A stretch of DNA of 64,000 nucleotides from Candidatus Caldisaccharidevorator malaysiensis. Lineage in GTDB: Bacteria > Armatimonadota > Fervidibacteria > Fervidibacterales > Fervidibacteraceae. The translations under genes were made by a program, and so were the position numbers. Below, one piece after another: positions 36,860 to 46,166 of the stretch. The DNA lies in contig JANXBO010000005.1 of NCBI GenBank assembly GCA_025057575.1, positions 20,618 through 84,617 on the forward strand, read 5' to 3'. Below the pieces are notes generated by a model, which saw only the letters and a list, made by a program, of their open reading frames with translations, did not search any database and was not told where the DNA came from. Each line of letters starts with the position of its first letter. The first letter of the stretch is position 1.

Positions 36860-37882
36860 ATGACCAGCAGGGAACGAGTGATCGCCGCCATCCGTTTTGA
36901 GGGACCAGACCGAATCCCCTTCCATCACGCCGTTTTCCCCGGTGCCTTGTGGCGGCACGGGCAAAAACTGGTAGATCTTCTCAATTCCCTTCCCGACGAT
37001 TTTGGGAACAACTCGTTCACAATCCCACCCAAACCCGAGGGCGAAGGTCTTTTTCAAACCTTCACGGACGAGTGGGGCAGTCAATGGGTGATGTTAAAGG
37101 GTTATACCACCGGTGAGGTGAAGAAGCCCGCACTGGAGGACTGGGGACGGCTCAAAGATTATCGGTTGCCGCCTCATCCTCCGGAAACCCATTTCGCTGG
37201 ATTTCGTGCCCGATTAGAAGCGGGCAATCATTCCTGGTTCTCTCTGGGAAGCGGAGGGACACTTTTTGAGCGGCTGCAATTTTTGAGGGGCACCGAAAAC
37301 CTTCTGATTGATCTGGCAGAAGACCGTTCGGAACTTCACGAACTGGCTGACCGGATCGTGAAGTGGAACAAGGGGCTCATTGAAAAATACCTAAAGGCAG
37401 GTGCGGACGGAATCGCCTTTGCCGACGACTGGGGGGCTCAAAATCGGCTCCTCATTAGCCCCCAAAAGTGGCGGTCTTTTTTCAAGCCTCGCTATCAGAT
37501 TCTGTTTGATCTGGTCAAGGATGCTGGGCGGTTCATCTTTTTCCATACCGACGGGTGGACGGTGGACATTTGGGACGATTTCATTGAGATGGGTGTAGAT
37601 GTCCTCAATCCCCAGCATCCCCTGTTTCCAAAGGAAGTCATAGAGAAGAAACTGGCGGGGCGCGTCTGCGTTCGGTCCGATCTGGACCGTCAAAAGATTC
37701 TTCCCTTCGGAACTCCCGAAGAGGTTAGAGAGCACGTGCGAGAAACAGTGGAACTGTTTGGACGATTCAACGGTGGTTTGATTCTTCACGGGGAAGTCGG
37801 ACCCGATTTGCCCTTTGAGAACATCGTGGCAATGTATCAGGCGTTTCAAGAGTTCGGTTGCCCCACACCAAGAGAAAAGTAG
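36860..37882 (+). CDS. Uroporphyrinogen decarboxylase / MtaA-like methyltransferase family protein
   Basis: 340 residues from ATG 36860, just after GGGAGG. TSRERVIAAIRFEGPDRIP is the typical N-terminus of the URO-D/MtaA superfamily, with DWGAQNRLLISPQKWRSFFKPRY and FFHTDGWTVDIWDDFIEMGVD in the barrel. Divergent members like this one are usually not HemE but cobamide-dependent methyltransferase-like or unknown enzymes, often beside sugar-metabolism genes. The arginine-rich N-terminus of genuine HemE (RAPVWFMRQAGR) is absent, so haem synthesis is unlikely. Confidence 0.8.
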   Translation: MTSRERVIAAIRFEGPDRIPFHHAVFPGALWRHGQKLVDLLNSLPDDFGNNSFTIPPKPEGEGLFQTFTDEWGSQWVMLKGYTTGEVKKPALEDWGRLKDYRLPPHPPETHFAGFRARLEAGNHSWFSLGSGGTLFERLQFLRGTENLLIDLAEDRSELHELADRIVKWNKGLIEKYLKAGADGIAFADDWGAQNRLLISPQKWRSFFKPRYQILFDLVKDAGRFIFFHTDGWTVDIWDDFIEMGVDVLNPQHPLFPKEVIEKKLAGRVCVRSDLDRQKILPFGTPEEVREHVRETVELFGRFNGGLILHGEVGPDLPFENIVAMYQAFQEFGCPTPREK

Positions 37883-37906
37883 AGGAACCAACTAAAGATG
37901 GGAGCC

Positions 37907-39556
37907 CTATTCGCCAAAAACCGCCATTTTCTCTCGTCTTCTCAAGTGCTCCTTATACATCTCCTTGTAAATCTCAAACTTGACTCGGTGATACGGAAAC
38001 GATTCGGGACGGGGTTTAATGATGCGACCGGGATGGCACATCGCCCTCATCCCTTCTGGAATGCTCTGGTAGGCACCGGCGCCGACGGCTGCCAAAACGG
38101 CAGTGCCCAGAAGGACCGCCTCGGGTTCGCGGGCTAACCGAATGTCTCCTTCAGTGATGTCGGCATGCTCCTGCAACCAGATCGGATTCTTCGTCCCGCC
38201 CCCCGTTGCATAAATCCTCTGAATCCGATGACCACAGGCGTTCATCTTTTCAATGATTTCCCTTGTCCCATAGGCGATGGATTGAATGGTGGCGTAGTAG
38301 CGCTTTGCCAGCGCTTCCAGGGATAAGTCCAGGGTCAGACCGTCCACCACACCCCGAGCGTGAGGATCAGCGTGGGGCGATCGGTTGCCGTGATGGTAAT
38401 CCAAGATGTGAAAATCCCTCGTCAGCAGCCACATCGGTCTTCCGTTCGCCATCTTCTCTAACTCTTCATTCAAAATGTCGTAAACGGTCACACCTTTCTC
38501 CCTGGCTGATTTTTCCAGTTGCGGATACAGATGGGAGTCCATAATCACGTAGTCCATCAATCCACCAGTTGCGCTCTGACCGCCTTCTGTCAACCACATT
38601 CCTGGGATCATTGCCCCGTAGTAAGGACCCCATACACCGGGGACAAACCGGGGTTCTCGGGAGACCGCCATATGGCACGACGAAGTGCCACCGATGAGAG
38701 CCACCGCCGTCTCCAGAAGGTCCAACGGAGCGCCGTCCACTCCCTCATCTTCCCAAATGGAACCCAAAACCCCGATGCCCCCTGCGTGGGCATCTATGAT
38801 GCCGACGGCAACCGCCGTTTGGGTCGTTAAGCCCAAATGGGCAGCGGCTTCGGGGGTCAAATGCCCTGCAAAACTGCCCATCGGGCGGACGGTTTCGGTT
38901 ACCCTTTGACCATCCAAGAGGTCGTCAAGACCAATCTGTTGGTAAAAGCCTTGATCCCAACGGCTCTCGTGACCCAGATACAGCCACTTACAGACGACGG
39001 TGCACAAACTCCGGACATCCTGACCGGTGGACTGGTAGACCATAAAGTCGGCTAAGTCAAAGAATTTTCCCGAATCCTTCCATCGGTCGGGGAGGTTTTC
39101 TTTGACCCAGAGAAGTTTGGGGGGTTCCATTTCGGGGGAGATGCGTCCGCCTACATATTGAAGGACCGGATGGTTCCCTTCATTGATCCGATCTGCCTGA
39201 CCGACCGCCCGATGATCCATCCAGACGATCACATTCCAGTAGGGATCGCCGTTAGGGGAAATGCTCAGCGGCGCTCCGTTTCGGTCAAGGGCGACCAGGG
39301 AGCAGGTTGCGTCGTAACTAATACCGATAATGTCGGTCGGATTCACTTGGGCATCCTGGACCGCTCCCCTGACCGCCCGACCGGTCGCTTCCCAAATTTG
39401 CTGGGACGACTGTTCCACAAAGTCGGGGGCTGGTCGGTTTAGGTCCAATGGTTCCGCCTTGTGCGCCAGGAGGCGACCGTTCAGAAGAAAGACTCCTGCC
39501 CGCACACTTAAAGTCCCCACATCCACACCAATGACAGCTTTCGGCTCCTCACTCAT
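37907..39556 (-). CDS. FGGY-family carbohydrate (pentulose-like) kinase
   Basis: A 549-residue ATP-dependent sugar kinase. The N-terminal actin-like phosphate motif is VIGVDVGTLSVRAGVF, the substrate/metal region is WMDHRAV, the second-domain motif is ATGGGTKNPIWLQEHADI, and a final EPEAVLLGTAVLAA is present. Length and motifs fit the D-ribulokinase/ribitol-kinase-like group of FGGY kinases. Rhamnulose or fuculose kinase activity is possible given the isomerase at 34.7 kb and the aldolase/dehydrogenase at 48.2 kb. It follows sdhA on the same strand after a 72-base gap and is probably not part of the sdh operon. Confidence 0.9.
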   Translation of the reverse strand: MSEEPKAVIGVDVGTLSVRAGVFLLNGRLLAHKAEPLDLNRPAPDFVEQSSQQIWEATGRAVRGAVQDAQVNPTDIIGISYDATCSLVALDRNGAPLSISPNGDPYWNVIVWMDHRAVGQADRINEGNHPVLQYVGGRISPEMEPPKLLWVKENLPDRWKDSGKFFDLADFMVYQSTGQDVRSLCTVVCKWLYLGHESRWDQGFYQQIGLDDLLDGQRVTETVRPMGSFAGHLTPEAAAHLGLTTQTAVAVGIIDAHAGGIGVLGSIWEDEGVDGAPLDLLETAVALIGGTSSCHMAVSREPRFVPGVWGPYYGAMIPGMWLTEGGQSATGGLMDYVIMDSHLYPQLEKSAREKGVTVYDILNEELEKMANGRPMWLLTRDFHILDYHHGNRSPHADPHARGVVDGLTLDLSLEALAKRYYATIQSIAYGTREIIEKMNACGHRIQRIYATGGGTKNPIWLQEHADITEGDIRLAREPEAVLLGTAVLAAVGAGAYQSIPEGMRAMCHPGRIIKPRPESFPYHRVKFEIYKEMYKEHLRRREKMAVFGE

Positions 39557-39628
39557 TTCACTGACCCCCGAATCAGAGACGGATCTAATTTCTTTTGATC
39601 AGCGATGTCCGATCCTTAATCCTTCTCA

Positions 39629-41404
39629 TCAATACTTTCTCTGAGCCGGCTGGAAGCGGGTGATGACGACGGGTTTGTAGGAGAATTCCAGTTTGTGGTC
39701 TGCTGATCCGAGTCGCCAGCCTGAGCATCGGACCAGGGTGTGGCGCAACCAATTGGCATCGTCTCGCTCGGGGTAATCGTCACGGTAATGGGCACCTCGG
39801 CTCTCCGTTCTGTTCAGGGCGCTGACGACTAAAGCCTCGGCACAATCCAAAAGGTAAGTCAATTCCATAGCCTCCAACAGATCCAGGTTAAAAAGCCGTC
39901 CGGTGTCGTCCAGCCGAAGATGAAAGAGTCGTTCCTTGAGGCTTCGGACCTTATCCAACGCCTGCGACAAACCGTCCCCTGTTCGCCAGACACCCGCCTG
40001 ATCCATCATCACTTCCTGCAACTCTTGTCGGATGCGCCCGATCCGTTCGGTCCCGTTTGTCTTAAGGAGTTGGGAGAGAATCTGCTCGGTGAAGGCTTGG
40101 GGATTATCGGGAAGGGGCACCCAGCCCTGTTCTCGGCACCAGGACGCCATATGCAGTCCCGCCCGGCGACCAAAGACCAGGATGTCGACCAGAGAGTTGG
40201 TTCCCAGCCTATTGGCACCGTGAACGGAAACGCAAGCGCACTCGCCGGCAGCGTAGAGCCCGTTCACCTTCCTCCCGATCTCGTCCCAAAGGACCTGACC
40301 GTAAACATCGGTCGGAATACCCCCCATCGCATAATGGGCAGTTGGCTGGACGGGGACCGGTTCTCGGGCAGGTTCCAAACCCAGATAAGTCCTCACGAAA
40401 TCGGTAATGTCCGGTAACTTTTCGTCCAACACCTGCCTTGGCAGGTGCCGAAGGTCCAGGTAAAGATAGTCCTTGCCCCCGATGCCGCGCCCCTCTTTGA
40501 TCTCCAGATACATATATCGGCTGATCAGATCCCTGGGAGCCAGTTCCATCAGGGTTGGGGCGTAGCGCTGAAGAAAGCGCTCGCCCAGATCGTTGATTAA
40601 ATAAGCGCCTTCTCCTCGGGCTGCCTCGCTTAGGAGAATGCCCATTCGGTAGATGCCCGTCGGATGGAACTGGTAAAACTCCATATCCTCCAACGGCACG
40701 CCGCGGCGCCAGACGACGGCACAGCCATCGCCGGTCAAGGTATGGGCATTGCTGGTGATCTTGAAAATTCTTCCAAAACCGCCCGTCGCCAAGAGGACGG
40801 TCTTGGCATTAAAGACGTGCAGGCGACCGGTCGCAATTTCCAAGGCGACAATCCCACAGCACGATGGGGGCGGTCCGTCCTCGGTCAGGATGATGTCGGT
40901 CAGGAAAAACTCATCAAAGAAGGTCACCGACCGTTTCAGGCACTGCTGATAAAGAGTCTGCAGGATCATATGACCCGTCCGGTCGGCAGCGTGGCAGGCA
41001 CGGCGAACGGGTCCTTCCCCGTAGTTGCGGGTATGCCCGCCGAACCGCCTCTGGAGAATCTTACCTTCGGGGGTCCGGTCAAAGGGAAGACCCATATGTT
41101 CCAAAAAATAGACACAATCGACCGCTTCTTGGCACATTATGTCAACGGCGTCCTGGTCCGCCAGGTAATCGGACCCCTTGATCGTGTCAAAGGCATACCA
41201 TTCCCAATGGTCCTCCTCCACACTTCCGAGAGGCGCTCCGATTCCGCCTTGAGCGGTGCCCGTGTGGGACCTTGTCGGGTAGAGTTTGCTCACCACAGCG
41301 GTAGAGACGCCTTGTTGGGCAAGATGCAGGGCGGCCATCAGTCCAGCGCCCCCCGCACCGACGACGACGGCTTCATATTGGTGAACGATCACATCGTCCG
41401 ACAC
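39629..41404 (-). CDS. sdhA: Succinate dehydrogenase / fumarate reductase flavoprotein subunit
   Basis: 591 residues with the FAD-binding fold VVGAGGAGLMAALHLAQQG, the FAD-attachment histidine in TRSHTGTAQGGIGA (about residues 45-58), the active-site HPTGIYRMG and the capping RYAPTLMELAPRDL. The C-terminal helical domain ends with YSYKPV-like sequence (here FSYKPVVI). It oxidises succinate to fumarate and passes electrons to SdhB. It is 20 bases downstream of the membrane subunit gene. The iron-sulfur subunit gene that should follow is absent: the next gene is a sugar kinase. Confidence 0.96.
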   Translation of the reverse strand: MSDDVIVHQYEAVVVGAGGAGLMAALHLAQQGVSTAVVSKLYPTRSHTGTAQGGIGAPLGSVEEDHWEWYAFDTIKGSDYLADQDAVDIMCQEAVDCVYFLEHMGLPFDRTPEGKILQRRFGGHTRNYGEGPVRRACHAADRTGHMILQTLYQQCLKRSVTFFDEFFLTDIILTEDGPPPSCCGIVALEIATGRLHVFNAKTVLLATGGFGRIFKITSNAHTLTGDGCAVVWRRGVPLEDMEFYQFHPTGIYRMGILLSEAARGEGAYLINDLGERFLQRYAPTLMELAPRDLISRYMYLEIKEGRGIGGKDYLYLDLRHLPRQVLDEKLPDITDFVRTYLGLEPAREPVPVQPTAHYAMGGIPTDVYGQVLWDEIGRKVNGLYAAGECACVSVHGANRLGTNSLVDILVFGRRAGLHMASWCREQGWVPLPDNPQAFTEQILSQLLKTNGTERIGRIRQELQEVMMDQAGVWRTGDGLSQALDKVRSLKERLFHLRLDDTGRLFNLDLLEAMELTYLLDCAEALVVSALNRTESRGAHYRDDYPERDDANWLRHTLVRCSGWRLGSADHKLEFSYKPVVITRFQPAQRKY

Positions 41405-41424
41405 GAGAACTTCCTCCCCTTAAC

Positions 41425-42282
41425 CTAACTCCCTTGTGGGTGAGGTTGGAAAGTGAAAAGGATCAAAGCCCCCAGTGCCAGGATGATAGCCGAAACAGCA
41501 TATAGGATCCACAGCGCCAGCAACCGACGGATGGGATGGTGAACATAATCCATCAGAACGCTCCTCATTCCCCAGACTCCATGACCCATCGCCAACAGTA
41601 GCAAAAGAAGATCGTAAGTCCGCCAGAAGGGGGTCGCAAACCTTTCGGCGACGAACTGGTAGTTAATTCTTTCCACTCCACCGTCCACCAGATGCATAAT
41701 CCACAGGTGACCGAACGCAAGGAAGATCAGGGCAATTCCAGAAAATCGCATAAAGAGCCATCCGTAGAATTCCATTCCTTTTTCTACTGGGCGCGGATAA
41801 AGGTAAGGTAAGGTGGGCAGAGTCGGAGCGCTCAGCGAAAAAACCGCAAGGGCAGGGAAAAGGGCGATCAGCCAGGGTCGCGAGTCTTTCAAAGGCAAAT
41901 TTTGGAACGAATGAGAGGCAGATGGGGACATCATTTGGGAGATCATAATGGCAGCGCTGGGTAAGTAAAGGAGTAAGAAGATGCCGATGACACCCGCCAA
42001 AAAAGGGCGGTAGCGCAGGGTAAGGGCTGGGAACAGTTCTAAAACAATGATGGACAGTCCGTTAATTCCGTGAAAGAGGACCATCCCGACCAAAAGGACT
42101 TCCCCGACCCGAAACAAGGGATGATGGTAAAGAGCCATTATCCGGTTGTAAAGGTCCGGACCCCATCCGATGAGGGCTGTATCAATGACGTGAACGAGCA
42201 AGAAAAGGAAGATGCCGACTCCTGTCACTCTGTGGGTCAGCCAGACCCACATCCGAGGGTCACCCCGATAGGTCCAAAACAT
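41425..42282 (-). CDS. sdhC: Fused succinate dehydrogenase membrane anchor (SdhC-SdhD)
   Basis: About 285 residues from ATG 42282. The first half has the SdhC pattern WVWLTHRVTGVGIFLFLLVHV and a quinone-pocket-like HGINGLSIIVLEL. The second half has a full SdhD pattern: HLWIMHLVDGGVERINYQFV, then WRTYDLLLLLLAMGHGVWG and MRSVLMDY. Normal SdhC and SdhD are separate proteins of about 115-130 residues each; here one open frame covers both, with about six transmembrane helices expected. It anchors SdhA/SdhB to the membrane and donates electrons to quinone. A linker of about 50 residues connects the halves (about 115-165). Confidence 0.85.
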   Translation of the reverse strand: MFWTYRGDPRMWVWLTHRVTGVGIFLFLLVHVIDTALIGWGPDLYNRIMALYHHPLFRVGEVLLVGMVLFHGINGLSIIVLELFPALTLRYRPFLAGVIGIFLLLYLPSAAIMISQMMSPSASHSFQNLPLKDSRPWLIALFPALAVFSLSAPTLPTLPYLYPRPVEKGMEFYGWLFMRFSGIALIFLAFGHLWIMHLVDGGVERINYQFVAERFATPFWRTYDLLLLLLAMGHGVWGMRSVLMDYVHHPIRRLLALWILYAVSAIILALGALILFTFQPHPQGS

Positions 42283-42371
42283 ATTGGTTCCCTTCCCTAT
42301 CTTATTAACAGCAAAAACTCTGTCTGAGCACAATTCTAAGGCAGATGGCGATGGCAACCGCTGCGCCTTTT

Positions 42372-42854
42372 TTAAGGCTTGTTCTTCAAGAATTCTTTTA
42401 GATAGCTTCTTTCCTTCTCCGCCATCTGTTTCCTTTCCAAAGGTGTTTCATCGTTATGACCGAGCAAATGCAGAAGACCGTGCACGGTCAATCTCAAGAC
42501 TTCCTTTTGAAGGGGGACTTTGTAGCGGCGGGCATTTCGTTGCGCCACCGGCAGGCAGACAACGATGTCACCAAGGTAACGGTCGCCGTCTTCGGTGATG
42601 CTGTCAAAGGGAAAAGACAAAACATCCGTTGACCCGTTGTGACCGAGGAACCTTTTGTTCAAGGTCCGAATATAAGGCTCATCGCAGAAGGCAACGGTGA
42701 GGGCAAAGGGGCGGTCAAGCGGTCCTCTTTTTTTAAGGACCTCTGCTTCAAGGACTCTTGCGAGGAGGCGGCGCACTGGGGCGGTCAGGGAGGCTGGCAG
42801 GCGGCAGGGGGCGACCGCTATCACCGTTATGGTGGCGAAGGGGCGGGCTCCCAT
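42372..42854 (-). CDS. ybeY: Endoribonuclease YbeY (rRNA maturation factor)
   Basis: 160 residues from ATG 42854; an in-frame TTG 42884 is less likely. The zinc motif is HGLLHLLGHNDE near the C-terminus (HGxLHLxGHxxE/D), with STDVLSFPF and YLGDIVVCLP in the centre. It participates in 16S rRNA 3'-end processing and ribosome quality control. The gene starts inside the end of pgpH and overlaps it by 107 bases in another frame. The order phoH-pgpH-ybeY is a conserved bacterial cluster, which supports the calls. Confidence 0.93.
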   Translation of the reverse strand: MGARPFATITVIAVAPCRLPASLTAPVRRLLARVLEAEVLKKRGPLDRPFALTVAFCDEPYIRTLNKRFLGHNGSTDVLSFPFDSITEDGDRYLGDIVVCLPVAQRNARRYKVPLQKEVLRLTVHGLLHLLGHNDETPLERKQMAEKERSYLKEFLKNKP

Positions 42855-44994
42855 TGTCTCGGACCTCACCTTTGGGATAGTCAATGCGGTGATGGTAGAT
42901 CGCCTTTAGGGTCTCAATGAAAGATTTCTGGATGATCTCAATGTCTTTAAGAGTGAGAGGGGATTCCGAAAGTTGACCATCGTTGATGCGGTCGGACACA
43001 ACCTCCTTGACGACCTTTTCTATATTTTCGTTGGTCGGGTTGGAGAGGGAATGGACGGCGGCTTGGACACCGTCGGCAAGCATCACCAGGGCGGCTTCTT
43101 TCGTCTGTGGAAGAGGTCCCTTGTAACGGAAAGCGGACGGGTCGGCGCGCGGATTTTCTTCTAAAGCCTTCTGCCAGAAATAGGTCATCAACGAATTGCC
43201 GTGATGCTGTTGAATAATGTCTCTGATGATGCGGGGCAGACGGTGGTGGCGGGCCAGTTCCACCCCTTGATCCACGTGCAGAGCCAATACTTTTGCGGAC
43301 ATCTGACTGCCCATATGGTTGTGGGGGTTGATCATTCCCGAATGTTGATTTTCAACAAAATAGTTGGGTCGGATGGACTTGCCGATGTCGTGATAGAGGG
43401 CTCCTGTCCAAGTCAAAAGGTCATTGGCACCAATGGCTTTGGCGGCTTCTTGAGCCAGTCGGGCGACAATGAGGGATGACTGAAAAGTTCCAGGCGCCTT
43501 TTCCGCCAGTTCCCGAAGAAGGGGGGCATGGGGACTGGACAGTTCCATCAGACGAAAGACGCTGGTCACGTCCATCAGCCGCTCCAGCACCGCAATGGCG
43601 GCTAAGGCTAAGGCAGGGGAGAGGGTGGCCGTGATTGCAGACCACAGCAGGATGGGAGACCACGTTTCCCAGTTCAGATAGCTCGTCTCCCCGGTAATAG
43701 TGCCGACTGCCAACTGAAGCAAAAGAGTCAAGAAACCGACCAAAAATCCTGCCTGAAGCAGTTGACCCCTGGTCCTCAGATCTGACGACAAGAAAGCCGC
43801 TGCCACACCGGCAATGGCGGTGACCAAAAAGACCCTCATCGCTACCGTCACCGGTCCGCTGCCTTCCACCGCAACGCTGCCGATCACCGCAAGGGCACTC
43901 ACGCCAGAAGCAAATTGGCTGACCAAGGGGCTGATGAGAACCGATCCGACCATTGATGCGGTCGTGATCAGTGGCAGTGCTGCTTCCCATCCCGTTAGAC
44001 TCCGGAAAATTTTCAAAAGGATCAGCGGCGGCAGCCAGACCAACGCGGTCAAAACCAGGGTGGACGTATTCTCGTAGACATTGGGGACCGCTGTTTTGAG
44101 AAACACCCCAAAGCCGTAGGACAGGATTAGAGAGAGGATCACGAGACCGATCACCGTCTGCCAATTGACGCTGAGGGCTTTCAGTTTTTCCAAATGAAGG
44201 GGAGTGACCAGATCGCCCTTGCGCGCAACCAACTGACCGACGGAAAGAGTCACCCAAACGGGTGGCACCGACAATCGGGCTCGCTCCCTTGCCCTTTGGG
44301 TCGCTTCTGGGTCAAAGACCATATTGGAAAGGAGAACCTCTGAGATAATTCCCTTTAGGGCAAACCGAAGGGAAGAGGAAAGGGGCAACCGGTCCAGTTG
44401 GTGATGAACCCTTCGGCGGGCGTCCGCAACTTCCACCCCATCAGGACGAAGACCCCGCGCCCATTCGGTTTCCAGCGCCTGCAAAACGATCCTCTCACTG
44501 TATCGGACGCTTAACGGACTGGAACGAAGAAGATACCGGACCGCTGTCGGAGAAATGTTCAGACCGACCTTTTGACGCAGCCGCTCCACTTTTTCCGGCA
44601 GCGGACTCCTTTGGTTTTGAAGAGCAAGGACTTCATCAAAAAGGTCCCGAACCAACGCCTTTAAATAATCCTCGGTCGCCCGATCCCTCCGATAGACCTT
44701 CTGCACCGTTGCCTCATAGTCTCTCCGCTTTGCCTCCGTCAAACTTTCGGACACAAACCGGACTTGGCGGTGGGCGTAGATATCACGGGGAAATCTTTGT
44801 CCGACGACCAAAGAAAGGGGAGTCAGCAAAGTGGTCGGTGTCAGTGATGCAAAGAGGACCCCAGCGGTCGCCAAAAGAAGGACCCAACGGAGCAGGGCAT
44901 CTCGGTTCCCTTTTAGAAGATTTTGGACGGATGAGATGATCTTCTTCTCAACCGATAAACGGCGTTTTTCAAAACTACGGTTACTCTTCACCAC
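42748..44994 (-). CDS. pgpH: Cyclic-di-AMP phosphodiesterase PgpH-like, 7TM-HDED/HD domain protein
   Basis: About 748 residues. N-terminal transmembrane helix; extracytoplasmic 7TMR-HDED region (about 70-310); seven transmembrane helices (about 315-530); and a cytoplasmic HD domain with GTFQSSLIVARLAQEAA, ALYHDIGKSIRPNYF and HNHMGSQMSAKVLALHV. Relatives in Firmicutes hydrolyse c-di-AMP. The start is one of several GTG codons (44991, 44994, 45000) that overlap the end of phoH; 44994 is a choice, not proven. A proline-rich tail of about 36 residues (from the overlap with ybeY) extends beyond the usual C-terminus. Confidence 0.9.
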   Translation of the reverse strand: MVKSNRSFEKRRLSVEKKIISSVQNLLKGNRDALLRWVLLLATAGVLFASLTPTTLLTPLSLVVGQRFPRDIYAHRQVRFVSESLTEAKRRDYEATVQKVYRRDRATEDYLKALVRDLFDEVLALQNQRSPLPEKVERLRQKVGLNISPTAVRYLLRSSPLSVRYSERIVLQALETEWARGLRPDGVEVADARRRVHHQLDRLPLSSSLRFALKGIISEVLLSNMVFDPEATQRARERARLSVPPVWVTLSVGQLVARKGDLVTPLHLEKLKALSVNWQTVIGLVILSLILSYGFGVFLKTAVPNVYENTSTLVLTALVWLPPLILLKIFRSLTGWEAALPLITTASMVGSVLISPLVSQFASGVSALAVIGSVAVEGSGPVTVAMRVFLVTAIAGVAAAFLSSDLRTRGQLLQAGFLVGFLTLLLQLAVGTITGETSYLNWETWSPILLWSAITATLSPALALAAIAVLERLMDVTSVFRLMELSSPHAPLLRELAEKAPGTFQSSLIVARLAQEAAKAIGANDLLTWTGALYHDIGKSIRPNYFVENQHSGMINPHNHMGSQMSAKVLALHVDQGVELARHHRLPRIIRDIIQQHHGNSLMTYFWQKALEENPRADPSAFRYKGPLPQTKEAALVMLADGVQAAVHSLSNPTNENIEKVVKEVVSDRINDGQLSESPLTLKDIEIIQKSFIETLKAIYHHRIDYPKGEVRDNGSPPLRHHNGDSGRPLPPASLPDRPSAPPPRKSP

Positions 44995-45997
44995 TGTCAC
45001 CCCGACCCCGGAGTGATTCTTTCCCCCTCTTCTCCCACTCTTCGTAGCGCAGCACGATTTTCTGGACAAGAGGGTGACGGACTACATCTTGCTCCGTCAG
45101 ATAGACGAACGCCACACCCGGCAATCCCTTTAAGATCGTTTGAATTTCAACCAGACCTGATTTTCTGGACCGAGGCAGGTCAATTTGAGTAATGTCGCCG
45201 GTGACGACCACTTTGGACCCAAAGCCCATTCGGGTCAGAAACATCTTCATCTGCAAAGGGGTCGTGTTTTGGGCTTCGTCTAAGACGATAAAAGCGTCGT
45301 TAAAGGTCCTGCCCCTCATAAAGGCTAAGGGAATCACTTCAATCGTTCGGCGTTCAATGAGTCGGCTCACCTTTTCCGCATCCAGCAAATCATAAAGGGC
45401 ATCATAAAGGGGTCTCATATAAGGGTCCACTTTCTCATAGATGTCCCCTGGTAAAAAGCCCAATCGTTCCCCTGCTTCCACAGCGGGGCGGGCAAGGATG
45501 ATGCGGGTAACAGTCTTTTCCTTCAAAGCGGCGACCGCCATTGCCACGGCAAGGAAAGTTTTGCCCGTCCCCGCTGGACCAATCGCAAAGACCAGTTCCT
45601 TTTCTTTCATTTGACGGACATAGTGAATTTGCCCCAGGGTCTTAGGGACAATGCGCTTGCCCCGCTCGGTGATGAAGACGGTCTGAGTGAGGAGATCTTC
45701 CGTCTCTACAGACTGACCCGATTGGACCAGCCGTAAAAGATAGCGGACATCAGAGGCGGTCAAGCTTCCCCCTTTTGCCACCACATTGAGCATTTGGGAG
45801 AGCACATCCGCCGCCCAGCGGGCGTGAGGTTCCGTTCCCTGAACTAAGAAACCACCTTCTCGCGCAACGATCTGAGTCTGCAATTCCTTGCGCAGGAATC
45901 GCAAATACTCATCTCTCGTCCCCAAGACACGAGCCAAATGGCTCGCATCGGCAACAGGGACAACAAGAGAAATCTCTTGTCCGTCTGTTTTACTCAC
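44981..45997 (-). CDS. phoH: PhoH-like ATPase
   Basis: 338 residues. The N-terminal KH-like region (VVPVADASHLARVLGTRDEYL) precedes the PhoH ATPase domain: Walker A GPAGTGKTFLAVAMAV (about residue 139), RPAVEAGERLGFLPGD, RTIEVIPLAFMRGRTF, and Walker B FIVLDEAQN. A cytoplasmic RNA-associated helicase-type ATPase functionally linked to YbeY in RNA metabolism. GTG 45997 is the start; GGAGGG lies about 14 bases upstream. It is the first gene of the phoH-pgpH-ybeY run. Confidence 0.95.
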   Translation of the reverse strand: MSKTDGQEISLVVPVADASHLARVLGTRDEYLRFLRKELQTQIVAREGGFLVQGTEPHARWAADVLSQMLNVVAKGGSLTASDVRYLLRLVQSGQSVETEDLLTQTVFITERGKRIVPKTLGQIHYVRQMKEKELVFAIGPAGTGKTFLAVAMAVAALKEKTVTRIILARPAVEAGERLGFLPGDIYEKVDPYMRPLYDALYDLLDAEKVSRLIERRTIEVIPLAFMRGRTFNDAFIVLDEAQNTTPLQMKMFLTRMGFGSKVVVTGDITQIDLPRSRKSGLVEIQTILKGLPGVAFVYLTEQDVVRHPLVQKIVLRYEEWEKRGKESLRGRGDSGEE

Positions 45998-46123
45998 AGC
46001 CTGTCTGTTGTCCCTCCAGCCGACCCTTCAGCCCTTTTGATGACCTCCTCGTGCCGACAGCAACCTATGCCGACAGTAAGGGGAACGGACGACACCCCGA
46101 TCCCTCTCCCCGTCGTATTGTAG

Positions 46124-46132
46124 ATTATATCA
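46124..46132 (-). promoter_or_regulatory. Extended -10 promoter for the phoH operon
   Basis: On the minus strand the sequence reads TGATATAAT: a perfect TATAAT with the TGn extension. The nearest TTGACG is only 12 bases upstream of TATAAT, too close to serve as -35, so recognition would depend on the extended -10. Transcription would begin near 46117, giving a leader of about 120 bases before phoH. Confidence 0.4.
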
Positions 46133-46166
46133 CCCTGCTGGCGTCAAAATCCCCTTGGTGGTCTTG

